A stretch of DNA of 34,415 nt from Candidatus Brevibacterium intestinavium (GTDB lineage Bacteria; Actinomycetota; Actinomycetes; Actinomycetales; Brevibacteriaceae), in assembly GCA_019117545.1 (NCBI GenBank), contig DWZN01000055.1:1-34415 (forward strand), in the 5' to 3' direction. The notes under the pieces are model-generated. The model made no database searches. It was not told the DNA's origin and saw only the letters and a list, made by a program, of their open reading frames with translations. This document shows, piece by piece, positions 24,168 through 32,556 of this stretch. The translations under genes were made by a program, and so were the position numbers. Positions within the stretch are counted from its first letter, which is position 1. Every line of letters begins with the position of its first letter.

Positions 24168-25385
24168 TCAGGCGGGAGCGTCGGGCCTCAGCGGTCCTGC
24201 CGAGCCGGCCAGGGCGGCGGCGATCCGCTCGGGCGACAGGGCCGAGTCGATCGCCAGATGGGCGGCGCCGAGGACCGCGGCATCGCCGGCCGATCGTGAC
24301 GGGGCGATCATGAGGTGTTCGGTCGACAGCGGGATCGAACGCGCGTAGACGACCTCGCGGACACCGGCCACGAGGTGCTCGGCGGCCTGGGCCATGGTCC
24401 CGCCGATGAGGATGAGAGAGGGATTCATCAGGCTCACACAGGTGGTCAGGACCTCGCCGAGGTCCCGGCCGGCCTGGCGGACGGCCTGGACCGCATGGAC
24501 GTCACCGGACTTGACGAGCTCGACGACATCGGACGGGGTCGCGGCGGGCACGCCCGCGGCGCTGAGGCTTCGCGCGATCGCCCGCCCCGAGGCCACGGCC
24601 TCCAGGCAGCCGCGGTTGCCGCAGGCGCAGGGCACCTCGGCGGCTCGCGGCAGCGCCACATGGCCGATATCGCCGGCGGCACCGTGCGAACCGCGGCGCA
24701 GCGAGCCTCCCGAGATGATTCCGGCACCGATGCCCGTGGCGACCTTGACGAAGATGAGGTCGGTCGTCTCCGGCCAGGCCGTCGTCCGTTCGCCCAGGGC
24801 CATGATGTTGACGTCGTTGTCGACGAAGACGGGGGAGTCGAAGGACTCCCTCAGGGCCCCGGGCACGTCGAATCGATCCCAGCCGGGCATGATCGGCGGG
24901 TTGATCGGGCGGCCGGTGGAGAACTCGACCGGCCCGGGCAGACCGATGCCGATGCCCACGACCTCGTCGACGCCGCGCCCGGCGCGCTCGAGCAGCTCGA
25001 GGGCCGTCGACCTCAGCCAGTCGATCGCCGAGCGCGGGCCCTCGGCGATCTCGCGCGTGGACGAGGTGTCCGCAAGCAGCTCACCGGCCAGATTCGTCAC
25101 GGCGATGCGGGAGTGCGAGGCACCGAAGTCGGCGGCGATGACGACGCGGGCGCGGGGATTGAAGGCGAACCGGGAGCTCGGGCGGCCGCCGGTCGACGCC
25201 GCCCCGTCGACCTCGGCGATGAGGCCGAGGCCGAGCAGCTGATCGATCCTGTCGGCGACGGTGGGACGCGAGAGACCGGTCGACCTGACGAGATCGGCAC
25301 GGGTGCGTGGCCGTCCGTCGCGAAGCAGCTGGAACAGCCCGCCGGCGTGCGACAGCTCGGAGGTGCGCGAATTCGACGGAGCCAT
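24168..25385 (-). CDS. ROK family transcriptional repressor
   Basis: Sugar-responsive regulator of the NagC/XylR type, 405 aa. An N-terminal winged helix-turn-helix (about 10-62; LSRPTVADRIDQLLGLGLI) is followed by a ROK sugar-kinase-like domain with an ATPase fold (ADFGASHSRIAV), a GIGIGLPGPV motif and the ROK zinc-type cluster CACGNRGCLEA. Presence of the HTH makes it a repressor rather than a sugar kinase. It is divergent from the Gfo/Idh gene and sugar transporter, its likely target. ATG 25385 is preferred; GTG 25403 is possible. Neither has a clear ribosome site. TTTACT sits 6 bases before the ATG, so leaderless translation is possible. Confidence 0.92.
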   Translation of the reverse strand: MAPSNSRTSELSHAGGLFQLLRDGRPRTRADLVRSTGLSRPTVADRIDQLLGLGLIAEVDGAASTGGRPSSRFAFNPRARVVIAADFGASHSRIAVTNLAGELLADTSSTREIAEGPRSAIDWLRSTALELLERAGRGVDEVVGIGIGLPGPVEFSTGRPINPPIMPGWDRFDVPGALRESFDSPVFVDNDVNIMALGERTTAWPETTDLIFVKVATGIGAGIISGGSLRRGSHGAAGDIGHVALPRAAEVPCACGNRGCLEAVASGRAIARSLSAAGVPAATPSDVVELVKSGDVHAVQAVRQAGRDLGEVLTTCVSLMNPSLILIGGTMAQAAEHLVAGVREVVYARSIPLSTEHLMIAPSRSAGDAAVLGAAHLAIDSALSPERIAAALAGSAGPLRPDAPA

Positions 25386-25386
25386 C

Positions 25387-25461
25387 CATTCAGTAAACCA
25401 CACTTCACAACAAAGCTAGCTGAATGAATACTTCTGAAAGACTATTGACATAAGTCTGAAA
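25387..25461. promoter_or_regulatory. Candidate operator(s) in the divergent ROK/dehydrogenase gap
   Basis: AT-rich for this genome. CATTCAG (25387-25393) and CTGAATG (25420-25426) form an inverted pair. AGACT (25439-25443) and AGTCT (25453-25457) form another, bracketing the -35 TTGACA. TCTGAAA occurs at 25433-25439 and 25455-25461, 22 bp apart. All are plausible ROK sites; none matches a consensus I can name. Confidence 0.45.
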
Positions 25462-25474
25462 CTGGAATCACAAT
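25445..25474 (+). promoter_or_regulatory. Promoter of the sugar operon
   Basis: Perfect -35 TTGACA (25445-25450), 18-bp spacer, -10 CACAAT (25469-25474), which matches TATAAT at 4 of 6. The start codon ATG at 25480 coincides with the expected transcription start and has no ribosome site, so the mRNA may be leaderless. Confidence 0.6.
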
Positions 25475-25479
25475 AGATC

Positions 25480-26580
25480 ATGGTCAGTGTTGCTCATGCG
25501 TCGGCGTCGACGCCTTCGATCGGAATCCTCGGCGGAGGGTTCATGGCACGGGTCCACTCTCGGGCGGCCCGATCGGCCGGTGCCGCCCTCGAGGTGATTG
25601 CGACCTCGGACCTGGCCGGAAGCGAACGGGCCGCCGCCGAACTCGGGTTCGCGACCGCGGCCGATCCGGACGACTTCTTCGCCCACCCGGTCGATGTCGT
25701 GCACGTGTGCACCCCCAACCGCGCTCATGCTCAGCAGTCGCTGAGTGCCCTCGAGGCCGGATCACACATCATCTGCGAGAAGCCGGTGGCCACCGATTCG
25801 GCCACCGCCGGTCGCGTGCTCGAGCGAGCCGAGGAGCTCGGACTCGGCGGAACCGTCCCCTTCGTCTACCGCTACCATCCGATGGTGCGCGAGGCCCGTG
25901 CCCGCATCCGCAGGGGAGACACGGGCGCGCTGCTGACGGTGGACGCCAGCTACCTGCAGGACTGGCTGCTCGATCCCGATGATGAGAACTGGCGGGTCGA
26001 TGCCGGAAGCGGCGGGCCCTCGCGTGCCTTCGCCGACATCGGGTGCCACCTCGTCGATCTCATCGAATTCATCGCCGGGCAGACCATCACCGCCCTGGCG
26101 GCGACGATGCGCACGGTCCATCCTCGGCGCGGGGGAGTGCCGGTGAGCACGGAGGACACGGTGGCCCTGACCGTCGAGTTCAGCGGCGGAGCCATCGGCT
26201 CGCTGCTCGTGTCCCAGGTCGCTCCCGGCCGCAAGAACGGGCTCGTGATCGAAATCGCCGGTGAGCGAGAGAGCCTGCGCTTCGCGCAGGAGCAGCCCGA
26301 ACAGCTGTGGCTGGGCCGACGCGCCGAGTCCCGACTGCTCGTGCGCGACGCCGAATCGCTCTCGGCCGACGCCGCTCGGCTGTGCCGGGTCCCGGCCGGC
26401 CATCCGCAGGGGTATCAGGACGCCTTCGATGCGTTCATCGCCGATTCCTATGCGGTCTTCGCAGGTGAGCAGCGCGAGGGCGTGCCGAGGCTGGCCGACG
26501 GTCTCAGAGCCGTGACCGTCACCGAGGCCGTCCTGAGATCGGCGGCCGAACGCCGCTGGGTGGAGGTCGAGCAGCCGTGA
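25480..26580 (+). CDS. Gfo/Idh/MocA family NAD(P)-dependent oxidoreductase
   Basis: Sugar or cyclitol dehydrogenase, 366 aa. Rossmann motif IGILGGGFMA at 14-23; VCTPNRAHAQ at 76-85; the conserved CEKPVA with K101 at 99-104; YRYHP; and a substrate-binding segment DIGCHLVDL with the His expected in catalysis. The C-terminal alpha/beta domain (about 125-330) is complete. Family members oxidise or reduce inositols, glucose and other sugars; the substrate here is unknown. First gene of the transporter operon, with its TGA overlapping the ABC gene's GTG. Confidence 0.92.
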   Translation: MVSVAHASASTPSIGILGGGFMARVHSRAARSAGAALEVIATSDLAGSERAAAELGFATAADPDDFFAHPVDVVHVCTPNRAHAQQSLSALEAGSHIICEKPVATDSATAGRVLERAEELGLGGTVPFVYRYHPMVREARARIRRGDTGALLTVDASYLQDWLLDPDDENWRVDAGSGGPSRAFADIGCHLVDLIEFIAGQTITALAATMRTVHPRRGGVPVSTEDTVALTVEFSGGAIGSLLVSQVAPGRKNGLVIEIAGERESLRFAQEQPEQLWLGRRAESRLLVRDAESLSADAARLCRVPAGHPQGYQDAFDAFIADSYAVFAGEQREGVPRLADGLRAVTVTEAVLRSAAERRWVEVEQP

Positions 26581-28085
26581 GCCAATCCGCCTCACCGGTG
26601 CTGATCGCCACCGGGATCCGCAAGCAGTTCTTCGGCGTCGAGGTCCTCCACGACGTCGACCTCGAGGTGCGGGCGGGCACGGTGCACGGTCTGGTCGGGG
26701 AGAACGGCGCGGGGAAGTCGACGCTGATGAAGGTCATCGCCGGAGTCCACCGTCGCGATGCGGGTCGGCTGCTCGTCCACGGCCGCGAGGTCGACTTCGC
26801 CCACCCGGTCGAGGCCGCCCGGGCCGGGGTCGCCACGGTCTTCCAGGAGTTCAACCTCCTTCCCGACCGCACCGTCGCCCAGAACGTCTTCCTCGGCCGC
26901 GAGCCCAGGCGATGGGGCATGGTCGATGTGGAGAGCATGCGGACTCGGACCCAGCAGCTGCTCGACGAACTCGACGTCACGGGCATCGAGCCGGACGCGA
27001 AGGTCGGTGTGCTCACCGTCGCCGAGCAGCAGATCGTCGAGATCATCAAGGCGCTGTCGGTCGAGGCCACGGTGATCTCGATGGACGAGCCGACGGCTGC
27101 GCTGTCCGACAACGAGGTGACCGTGCTCTACCGGGTCATCGATGCGCTCAAGGCCAAAGGGGTGGCCATCATCTACGTCTCCCATCGGCTGCAGGAGATC
27201 TTCGACCTCTGCGACGTGATCACCGTGCTCAAGGACGGTGCCCTGGTCACGAGCCGACCGCGAGCCGAACTCGACCATGCCGGCCTCGTCCGGGCCATGG
27301 TGGGCAGGCCGATCGGCGCGTTCTTCCCGGACCCCGAGCCCGACACCGAGGTCGGTCCGCCCGTTCTCACCGTCACCGCAGGCGGCAACGAACAGCTCGA
27401 CGGCATCGATCTCGAGCTGCGGGCCGGTGAGATCCTCGGGATCTCCGGTCTGCAGGGCTCGGGACGCACGGAGCTGCTGGAGGCGATCTTCGGAACGCAG
27501 GCCTTCACGCGGGGGCGGATGAGCCTCGACGGGCGGCCGGTGGAGATCGCCTCGGCGCGGGACGGGGTGCGTCGCGGACTCGCACTGGTCACCGAGGACC
27601 GCAAGGGCACGGGGCTGGCCCTGTCGCAGTCGATTCTGGACAACGCGCTGCTGGCCATCCGCTCGGTCTTCCCCTCCCGCACCCGCCGCACGCGGACCGA
27701 GGTCCCCGGCATCCTCACCTCGCTCGAGGTCATCAGCCGCGGCCTCGGTCAGGAGGTGCGCTCACTGTCGGGCGGCAACCAGCAGAAGGTCGTGCTGGCG
27801 AAATGGCTGGCCACCTCGCCGCGGGTGGTGCTGCTCGACGAGCCGACCCGCGGCATCGACGTCGGGGCGAAGATCGCGGTCTATCGACTCATCCGGAAGC
27901 TCGCCGCCGCAGGTGTGGCCATCGTGCTCGTCTCCAGCGAACTCCCCGAGGTCCTGGGCATGTCCGATCGGCTCCTCGTCATGTCCGACGGCCGGATCGC
28001 CGGGCAGCTGCCGCCGAGTGCGAGCGAGGAAGAGGTGCTCGGACTCGCGACCGGAACCGAGGCCCGGGTGGTGGAGGAGCAATGA
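26577..28085 (+). CDS. Sugar ABC transporter ATP-binding protein (RbsA/MglA type)
   Basis: ATPase of a ribose/galactose-type (CUT2) importer, 502 aa, with two fused ABC domains. Domain 1: Walker A GENGAGKST at 41-49, signature LTVAEQQ at 146-152, Walker B ISMDEPTAAL around D170. Domain 2: degenerate Walker A GLQGSGRTE at 291-299, signature LSGGNQQK at 397-404, Walker B LLDEPTRGID around D421. The weak second Walker A is normal for this subfamily. Start is GTG 26577 with a GTGA overlap; the next gene overlaps by 4 bp. Confidence 0.95.
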   Translation: MSQSASPVLIATGIRKQFFGVEVLHDVDLEVRAGTVHGLVGENGAGKSTLMKVIAGVHRRDAGRLLVHGREVDFAHPVEAARAGVATVFQEFNLLPDRTVAQNVFLGREPRRWGMVDVESMRTRTQQLLDELDVTGIEPDAKVGVLTVAEQQIVEIIKALSVEATVISMDEPTAALSDNEVTVLYRVIDALKAKGVAIIYVSHRLQEIFDLCDVITVLKDGALVTSRPRAELDHAGLVRAMVGRPIGAFFPDPEPDTEVGPPVLTVTAGGNEQLDGIDLELRAGEILGISGLQGSGRTELLEAIFGTQAFTRGRMSLDGRPVEIASARDGVRRGLALVTEDRKGTGLALSQSILDNALLAIRSVFPSRTRRTRTEVPGILTSLEVISRGLGQEVRSLSGGNQQKVVLAKWLATSPRVVLLDEPTRGIDVGAKIAVYRLIRKLAAAGVAIVLVSSELPEVLGMSDRLLVMSDGRIAGQLPPSASEEEVLGLATGTEARVVEEQ

Positions 28086-29200
28086 GACAGCGACTGCGCA
28101 GACTCGACACCACCGCACTCGTCTACATCGCGCTCGTGCTGGTCCTCATCGTCGGCGCGGTGCTCGTCGCCACGACCGGACGCAGCTTCTTCAGCGCCGG
28201 CAACATCCGCGACATCCTCACGGGAATGAGCGTGCTCGGATTCGTCGCCATCGGACAGACGCTGGTCATCCTCGGCGCCTCCCTGGACCTGTCCGTGCCC
28301 TATGTGATGAGTCTGGCCAGCCTGATCGCGGCCCAGACCATGGACGGCAGCGACGGAATGGTCCTGCCGGCGGTGCTGCTGACGCTGGCCGTGACCGCGG
28401 CGATCGGGGCGGCCAACGGAGTCTTCGTCACCGTGCTCAAGGTGCACGGCTTCGTCGCCACCCTGGGCATGGGGCTGATGCTCAAGGGGTACCTCGACAC
28501 GAACTATCAGGGCACCGAGGGCAGCGTGCCGTGGTCGTTCCAGCTCTTCGGCGCCACCGGGATCGGTCCGGTGCCGATCTCGACGCTTCTCATGCTGGCC
28601 CTGGCCGGGCTCGTCGCGTTCGTCCTCGCCCGGACCTCGTTCGGACATCACCTCTTCGCCGTCGGCGGCAATGCGGAGGTCGCCCGGCTCTCGGGCGTCC
28701 GCGAACGGCTGCCGCTCATCGGCGCGCACATCGGCAGCTCCGTGTGCGCGGGCCTGGCCGGACTGCTGCTGGCGAGCCGGTTGGGCGTCGGAAGCCCCAC
28801 GGTCGGGTCCCAGGGCAGCTATGATCTGCTCTCGATCGCCGCCGTCGTCCTCGGCGGCACGGTGCTCATGGGCGGGCGGGGCACGATCTGGGGCACGATC
28901 GGCGGCGTGGCGATCTTCGCCGTGCTCGACAACCTCATGAGCGTCATGCAGTTCAATCCCTTCCTCAAGGACGTCATCCGCGGTCTCGTCATCATCATCG
29001 CCGTCGCCCTCTACGCCCGCCGCCGGCTGATCGCCCGCCGCATCCGGTTCGCCGAGGCGGGTCCGACCGGAGCTTCGGCCGCAGGGGCTTCGGCCGCGGG
29101 TGCGGGCCTGACTGCCGCGGCCGAACCCGCGGCGAGTCCCGACCCCAGTCCCGGGGCCGAAGGGGAACCGAGCCCCGATCGGGGAGGTGCACGCCGATGA
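28082..29200 (+). CDS. Sugar ABC transporter permease (first of two)
   Basis: BPD_transp_2/RbsC-type inner-membrane permease, 372 aa, with about nine or ten hydrophobic segments. Family motifs: GASLDLSVPYVMSLASL after the second helix, RLSGVRERLPLIGAHIGSSVCAGLAGLLLASRLG, and AAVVLGGTVLMGGRGTIWGT. After the last helix comes a cytoplasmic tail of about 50 residues rich in Ala, Gly, Ser and Pro, containing a tandem repeat. ATG 28082 overlaps the ATPase stop by 4 bp. Confidence 0.94.
   Translation: MRQRLRRLDTTALVYIALVLVLIVGAVLVATTGRSFFSAGNIRDILTGMSVLGFVAIGQTLVILGASLDLSVPYVMSLASLIAAQTMDGSDGMVLPAVLLTLAVTAAIGAANGVFVTVLKVHGFVATLGMGLMLKGYLDTNYQGTEGSVPWSFQLFGATGIGPVPISTLLMLALAGLVAFVLARTSFGHHLFAVGGNAEVARLSGVRERLPLIGAHIGSSVCAGLAGLLLASRLGVGSPTVGSQGSYDLLSIAAVVLGGTVLMGGRGTIWGTIGGVAIFAVLDNLMSVMQFNPFLKDVIRGLVIIIAVALYARRRLIARRIRFAEAGPTGASAAGASAAGAGLTAAAEPAASPDPSPGAEGEPSPDRGGARR
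29072..29101 (+). repeat. 15-bp near-perfect tandem repeat in the first permease tail
   Basis: GCTTCGGCCGCAGGG (29072-29086) is followed by GCTTCGGCCGCGGGT (29087-29101), encoding repeated ASAAG in the C-terminal tail. Confidence 0.85.
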
Positions 29201-30306
29201 CAATCCAGTCCGCCGTGGCGGGGCGCAGGCCCGGGGATCGGATCGCGGCCCTGGCCGCGCGTGCGATCGACCCGAAGGGCATCGTCCTCGTCCTCCTCAT
29301 CGTCATCCTCATCGCCATCGTCGCGCTCAACCCGTCCTTCGCCGAGCCCGGTTCGCTCATGCGCTTCCTCCAGCGGGTCGCGCCCGTCGCCGTGGTCGCG
29401 ATCGGCCAGTACTTCGTCATCGTCAGCGGAGAGTTCGACCTGTCCATGGGGGCCGTGGTCACCGCCCAGGTGATGACGGCCGGCCATCTCATCGGCAAGG
29501 ACGATGCGAAGACGGTGCCCGTGCTGCTGCTCATGCTCGGCATCGGCGTCCTCATCGGCATCGTCAACGGCCTGGCCACCACGGTGCTCAGGGTCCCGTC
29601 GTTCATCGTCACCCTCGGCACCATGCTCGTCATCCACGGCGGGATCATGTGGTGGACCGGTGGGTCCGCGACCGGCGACCCGGCCGAATCCTTCCGCAGC
29701 ATCGGACGCGGCGGGATCGACGGCGTTCCCGTCCTCGAACTCATCCCCTATGCGGTGCTCATCCTGCTGGCCGTCGTGCTCATCGGCGTCTGGGTCTCCC
29801 GACGCCCCTTCGGCCGGACCCTGGTGGCCATCGGCGACAACCCGGATGCGGCGGCCTTCGCCGGTGCCGCCGTGGGCCGGACGAAGACCGCGGCATTCGT
29901 CCTCTCCTCACTGTCGGCGACCATCGCCGGAATCCTCCTCGTCGGCTACGCCGGAGTCCACCCCTCGGTGGGCCAGGGCTTCGAATTCACGGCGATCACC
30001 GCCGTGGTCCTCGGCGGAGTCGTCCTCGGCGGCGGACGAGGCACCGTGCTGGGCGCGCTCATCGGAGCCCTGACCCTCGAATCGCTGTTCACCCTGCTCA
30101 ACTTCACCTCGGTTCCGGCCACGATGCGCGATGCGGTCCAGGGCGCCATCATCATCGCCGCAGTCGCCTACTCGGGCGTGGTCTTCGCCCGCAGGCGCAG
30201 GCGACAGGCTGAACCGGCGGTCGAGTCCGACGCTTCACCGACCACCTCGGCGGGGGTCTCCCCGTCGATCCCACTGACCGACGGCAACGAAGCCGGGCGG
30301 GAATGA
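29197..30306 (+). CDS. Sugar ABC transporter permease (second of two)
   Basis: Second RbsC-type permease, 369 aa, clearly homologous but not identical to the one upstream. Motifs: VSGEFDLSMGAVVTAQVMTAG, RTKTAAFVLSSLSATIAGILLVGYAG, and TAVVLGGVVLGGGRGTVLGALIG. Two different permeases suggest a heterodimeric channel with the fused ATPase. It begins with ATG in an ATGA overlap and ends in a Pro/Ser/Thr-rich tail. Confidence 0.94.
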   Translation: MTIQSAVAGRRPGDRIAALAARAIDPKGIVLVLLIVILIAIVALNPSFAEPGSLMRFLQRVAPVAVVAIGQYFVIVSGEFDLSMGAVVTAQVMTAGHLIGKDDAKTVPVLLLMLGIGVLIGIVNGLATTVLRVPSFIVTLGTMLVIHGGIMWWTGGSATGDPAESFRSIGRGGIDGVPVLELIPYAVLILLAVVLIGVWVSRRPFGRTLVAIGDNPDAAAFAGAAVGRTKTAAFVLSSLSATIAGILLVGYAGVHPSVGQGFEFTAITAVVLGGVVLGGGRGTVLGALIGALTLESLFTLLNFTSVPATMRDAVQGAIIIAAVAYSGVVFARRRRRQAEPAVESDASPTTSAGVSPSIPLTDGNEAGRE

Positions 30307-30323
30307 CAGAGGAGAGATCAGCA

Positions 30324-31532
30324 ATGAGAAGAGGACTCAGCAGCGCCATCGGGCTCGTCGGCGCGTCCGCGCTCATCGCCTTGGCCGGCTGCACGACCGA
30401 TCCGTCCGTGCAGCCCTCGGGCGAAGGCGGAGGCGGTGAGGAGGAGTCGTCGCAGGAGTGGTTCGACCAGGAACTCTACGACACGCAGCTGGCGCAGCGC
30501 GACATCGATCCGCAAGGCCCTGAGGACAAACCGTATCTGCAGATGATCGACCCGGAGATGGTCGACACCTCGCAGTTCGAATCCGCGGGTGAGAAGAAGA
30601 TGTGCTTCGCCAACGCATCGATCTCCAACCCCTGGCGCCAGACCGGGTGGATCACGATGAATGAGCAGCTCAAGGAGCTCAAGGACAACGGCGTCATCAC
30701 GGAGATGGAGACCCGCGACGCCCAGGACAACGACGACACCCAGATCTCCGACATCGACTACTTCATCTCCGAGGGCGACTGCGACGGGTTCATCATCTCT
30801 CCGAACTCCACGGCCGCGATCACACCGGCCGTCGAGCGGGCATGTGAGACCGACAAGCCCGTCATCGTCTTCGACCGCGGCGTCGAGACCGACTGCGCGG
30901 TGACCTTCATCCACCCGATCGGCGGTTTCGCCTGGGGAATCGACTCCGCCGAGTTCCTCATCGACAACCTCTCCGACGGTGACAAGGTCGTGGCCCTGAG
31001 GATCCTGCCGGGAGTCGATGTGCTCGAACAGCGCTGGGCGGCCGCGGAGAAGCTCTTCGACGAGGCCGGCATCGACGTCGTCGACCACTTCACGGAAGGC
31101 GATCCGGCCACCATCAAGAAGGTCGTCTCCGACGAACTGGCCAAGTCCGATGTGCAGGGCATCTGGATGGACGCCGGTGACGGTGCGGTCTCGGCGATCG
31201 AAGCGTTCGAGGACGCCGGCAAGGACTACCCGGTGATGACCGGAGAGGACGAGCTGAGCTTCCTGCGCAAATGGGACGAGACGGGGATGACCGCCATCGC
31301 TCCCGTCTACACGAACTTCCAGTGGAGGACCCCGCTGCTGGCCGCGGAGATGATCTTCGAAGGTCAGGAGGTGCCCTCCGAATGGGTCCTGCCGCAGGAT
31401 CCGATCACGGCCGATGAACTCGATGAGTATCTCGACCGCAACGAAGGCATGCCCGATGGCCACTACGCGAAGTTCGGCGGCGAAGACCTGCCGGGCTTCC
31501 CGGAAGTCTGGCAGGATCGGGTCATCCCCTGA
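30324..31532 (+). CDS. Sugar-binding lipoprotein of the ABC importer
   Basis: Extracellular solute receptor of the periplasmic binding protein type 1 fold, 402 aa. Signal peptide with lipobox LAGC and lipidated Cys at residue 23, then an acidic Gly/Glu/Ser/Gln linker (about 30-90) before the binding domain. Motifs: CFANASISNPWRQTGWITMNEQ, FIISPNSTAAITPAVERAC, KPVIVFDRG, and GIWMDAGDGAVSAIEAF, as in ribose/xylose-type receptors. Several additional cysteines are present, uncommon for this family, which could form disulfides outside the cell. ATG 30324 is chosen because GAGGAGA precedes it and it gives a normal signal peptide; ATG 30303 overlaps the permease stop and would add seven residues. 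Confidence 0.93.
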   Translation: MRRGLSSAIGLVGASALIALAGCTTDPSVQPSGEGGGGEEESSQEWFDQELYDTQLAQRDIDPQGPEDKPYLQMIDPEMVDTSQFESAGEKKMCFANASISNPWRQTGWITMNEQLKELKDNGVITEMETRDAQDNDDTQISDIDYFISEGDCDGFIISPNSTAAITPAVERACETDKPVIVFDRGVETDCAVTFIHPIGGFAWGIDSAEFLIDNLSDGDKVVALRILPGVDVLEQRWAAAEKLFDEAGIDVVDHFTEGDPATIKKVVSDELAKSDVQGIWMDAGDGAVSAIEAFEDAGKDYPVMTGEDELSFLRKWDETGMTAIAPVYTNFQWRTPLLAAEMIFEGQEVPSEWVLPQDPITADELDEYLDRNEGMPDGHYAKFGGEDLPGFPEVWQDRVIP

Positions 31533-31593
31533 TCGAGTGGAGGGCCGAATCGAAGGGTCGGACCGAACGGCCGATCGAGTGAAGGGGGCAGCA

Positions 31594-32556
31594 GTGCGTG
31601 AGATCGGCGTCAACACGTGGGTGTGGGTGTCGCCGCTGACCGACGCCCGCCTCGGCGAACTGGCGGATCGGGCCCGAGGCTTCGGGTTCGATCTGCTGGA
31701 GCTGCCGGTGGAGCATCTGCACGGATGGGATGCCGGAGCCGCCGCCGAGGCGCTGGCCGCGTCCGACATGGGCGCGCGGATCGTCGGGGCGATGGGGCCC
31801 GGTCGCGACCTCATCGATGAGACCGCGCGGGCGGATACGCAGGACTACCTGCGCCACTGCGTGGACGTGGCGGTTCGGGTGGGATCGCCGACCGTGGCCG
31901 GACCGTTCACCGCCCGCACCGGCCGGGTGTGGAGAATGGACGCCGATGAGCGGGCCGGTGTGCTCGCGAGCCTGCGGGAGGCCCTGCGGCCGGTCGCAGG
32001 CTATGCGGCCGAGCGCGGGGTCGCACTGGCCGTGGAGCCGCTCAACCGCTATGAGACGAGCATCATCAACACCGTCGACCAGGCCCTCGAGGCCCTCGAC
32101 CCGCTCCTGGGCGACGGGATCGGGCTGGCCCTGGACAGCTACCACCTCAACATCGAGGAGCGCTCGCCCGCCGCGGCCATCCGGGCGGCCGGGCCGCACC
32201 TGCGGGTGATGCAGGTCTGCGGCAACGACCGCGGGCCGGTCGGGGGAGACCACACCGATTGGAACGCGATCCTCGACGCCCTCGACGAGGTCTCCTATAC
32301 GGGACCGCTGACGGTCGAGAGCTTCACCTCCGACAACGACACCATCGCCGTGGCCGCCTCGGTGTGGCGCCGACTGGCCGACAGTCAGGACGAGCTGGCG
32401 CGGGCCAGCGCCGAATTCCTCGGACAGCTGCAGCGACGACGGACCGGCGGGGCCGCTGCGGGCACACCGGCGGCTGCGGGCACACCGGCGGCTGCGGACA
32501 CGCCGGCGGCTGCGGGTGCACCGGCGGCCGAACCATCAGCAAAGGAGCAGCAATGA
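31594..32556 (+). CDS. TIM-barrel sugar epimerase, D-tagatose/D-allulose 3-epimerase-like
   Basis: Xylose-isomerase-like TIM barrel, 320 aa. Against Pseudomonas cichorii D-tagatose 3-epimerase (metal ligands E152, D185, H211, E246 as I recall them) the spacing is constant with an offset of 4: E148 in AVEPLNRYET, D181 in LALDSYHLNIEE, E242 in TVESFTS. Substrate residues E154, H184 and R213 (GNDRG) also align. The position of H211 is Gln (Q207, in VMQVCGNDRG). A C-terminal tail of about 30 residues is made of repeated AAAGTP-type units. Start is GTG 31594 after AAGGGGG; GTG 31579 is an alternative. Its stop overlaps the next gene's start. Confidence 0.87.
   Translation: MREIGVNTWVWVSPLTDARLGELADRARGFGFDLLELPVEHLHGWDAGAAAEALAASDMGARIVGAMGPGRDLIDETARADTQDYLRHCVDVAVRVGSPTVAGPFTARTGRVWRMDADERAGVLASLREALRPVAGYAAERGVALAVEPLNRYETSIINTVDQALEALDPLLGDGIGLALDSYHLNIEERSPAAAIRAAGPHLRVMQVCGNDRGPVGGDHTDWNAILDALDEVSYTGPLTVESFTSDNDTIAVAASVWRRLADSQDELARASAEFLGQLQRRRTGGAAAGTPAAAGTPAAADTPAAAGAPAAEPSAKEQQ
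32455..32526 (+). repeat. 18-bp tandem repeat, four copies, in the epimerase-like tail
   Basis: Units begin at 32455, 32473, 32491 and 32509. The first two are identical (gctgcgggcacaccggcg); the third and fourth differ at a few bases. They encode AAGTPA, AAGTPA, AADTPA, AAGAPA in frame. Confidence 0.92.
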
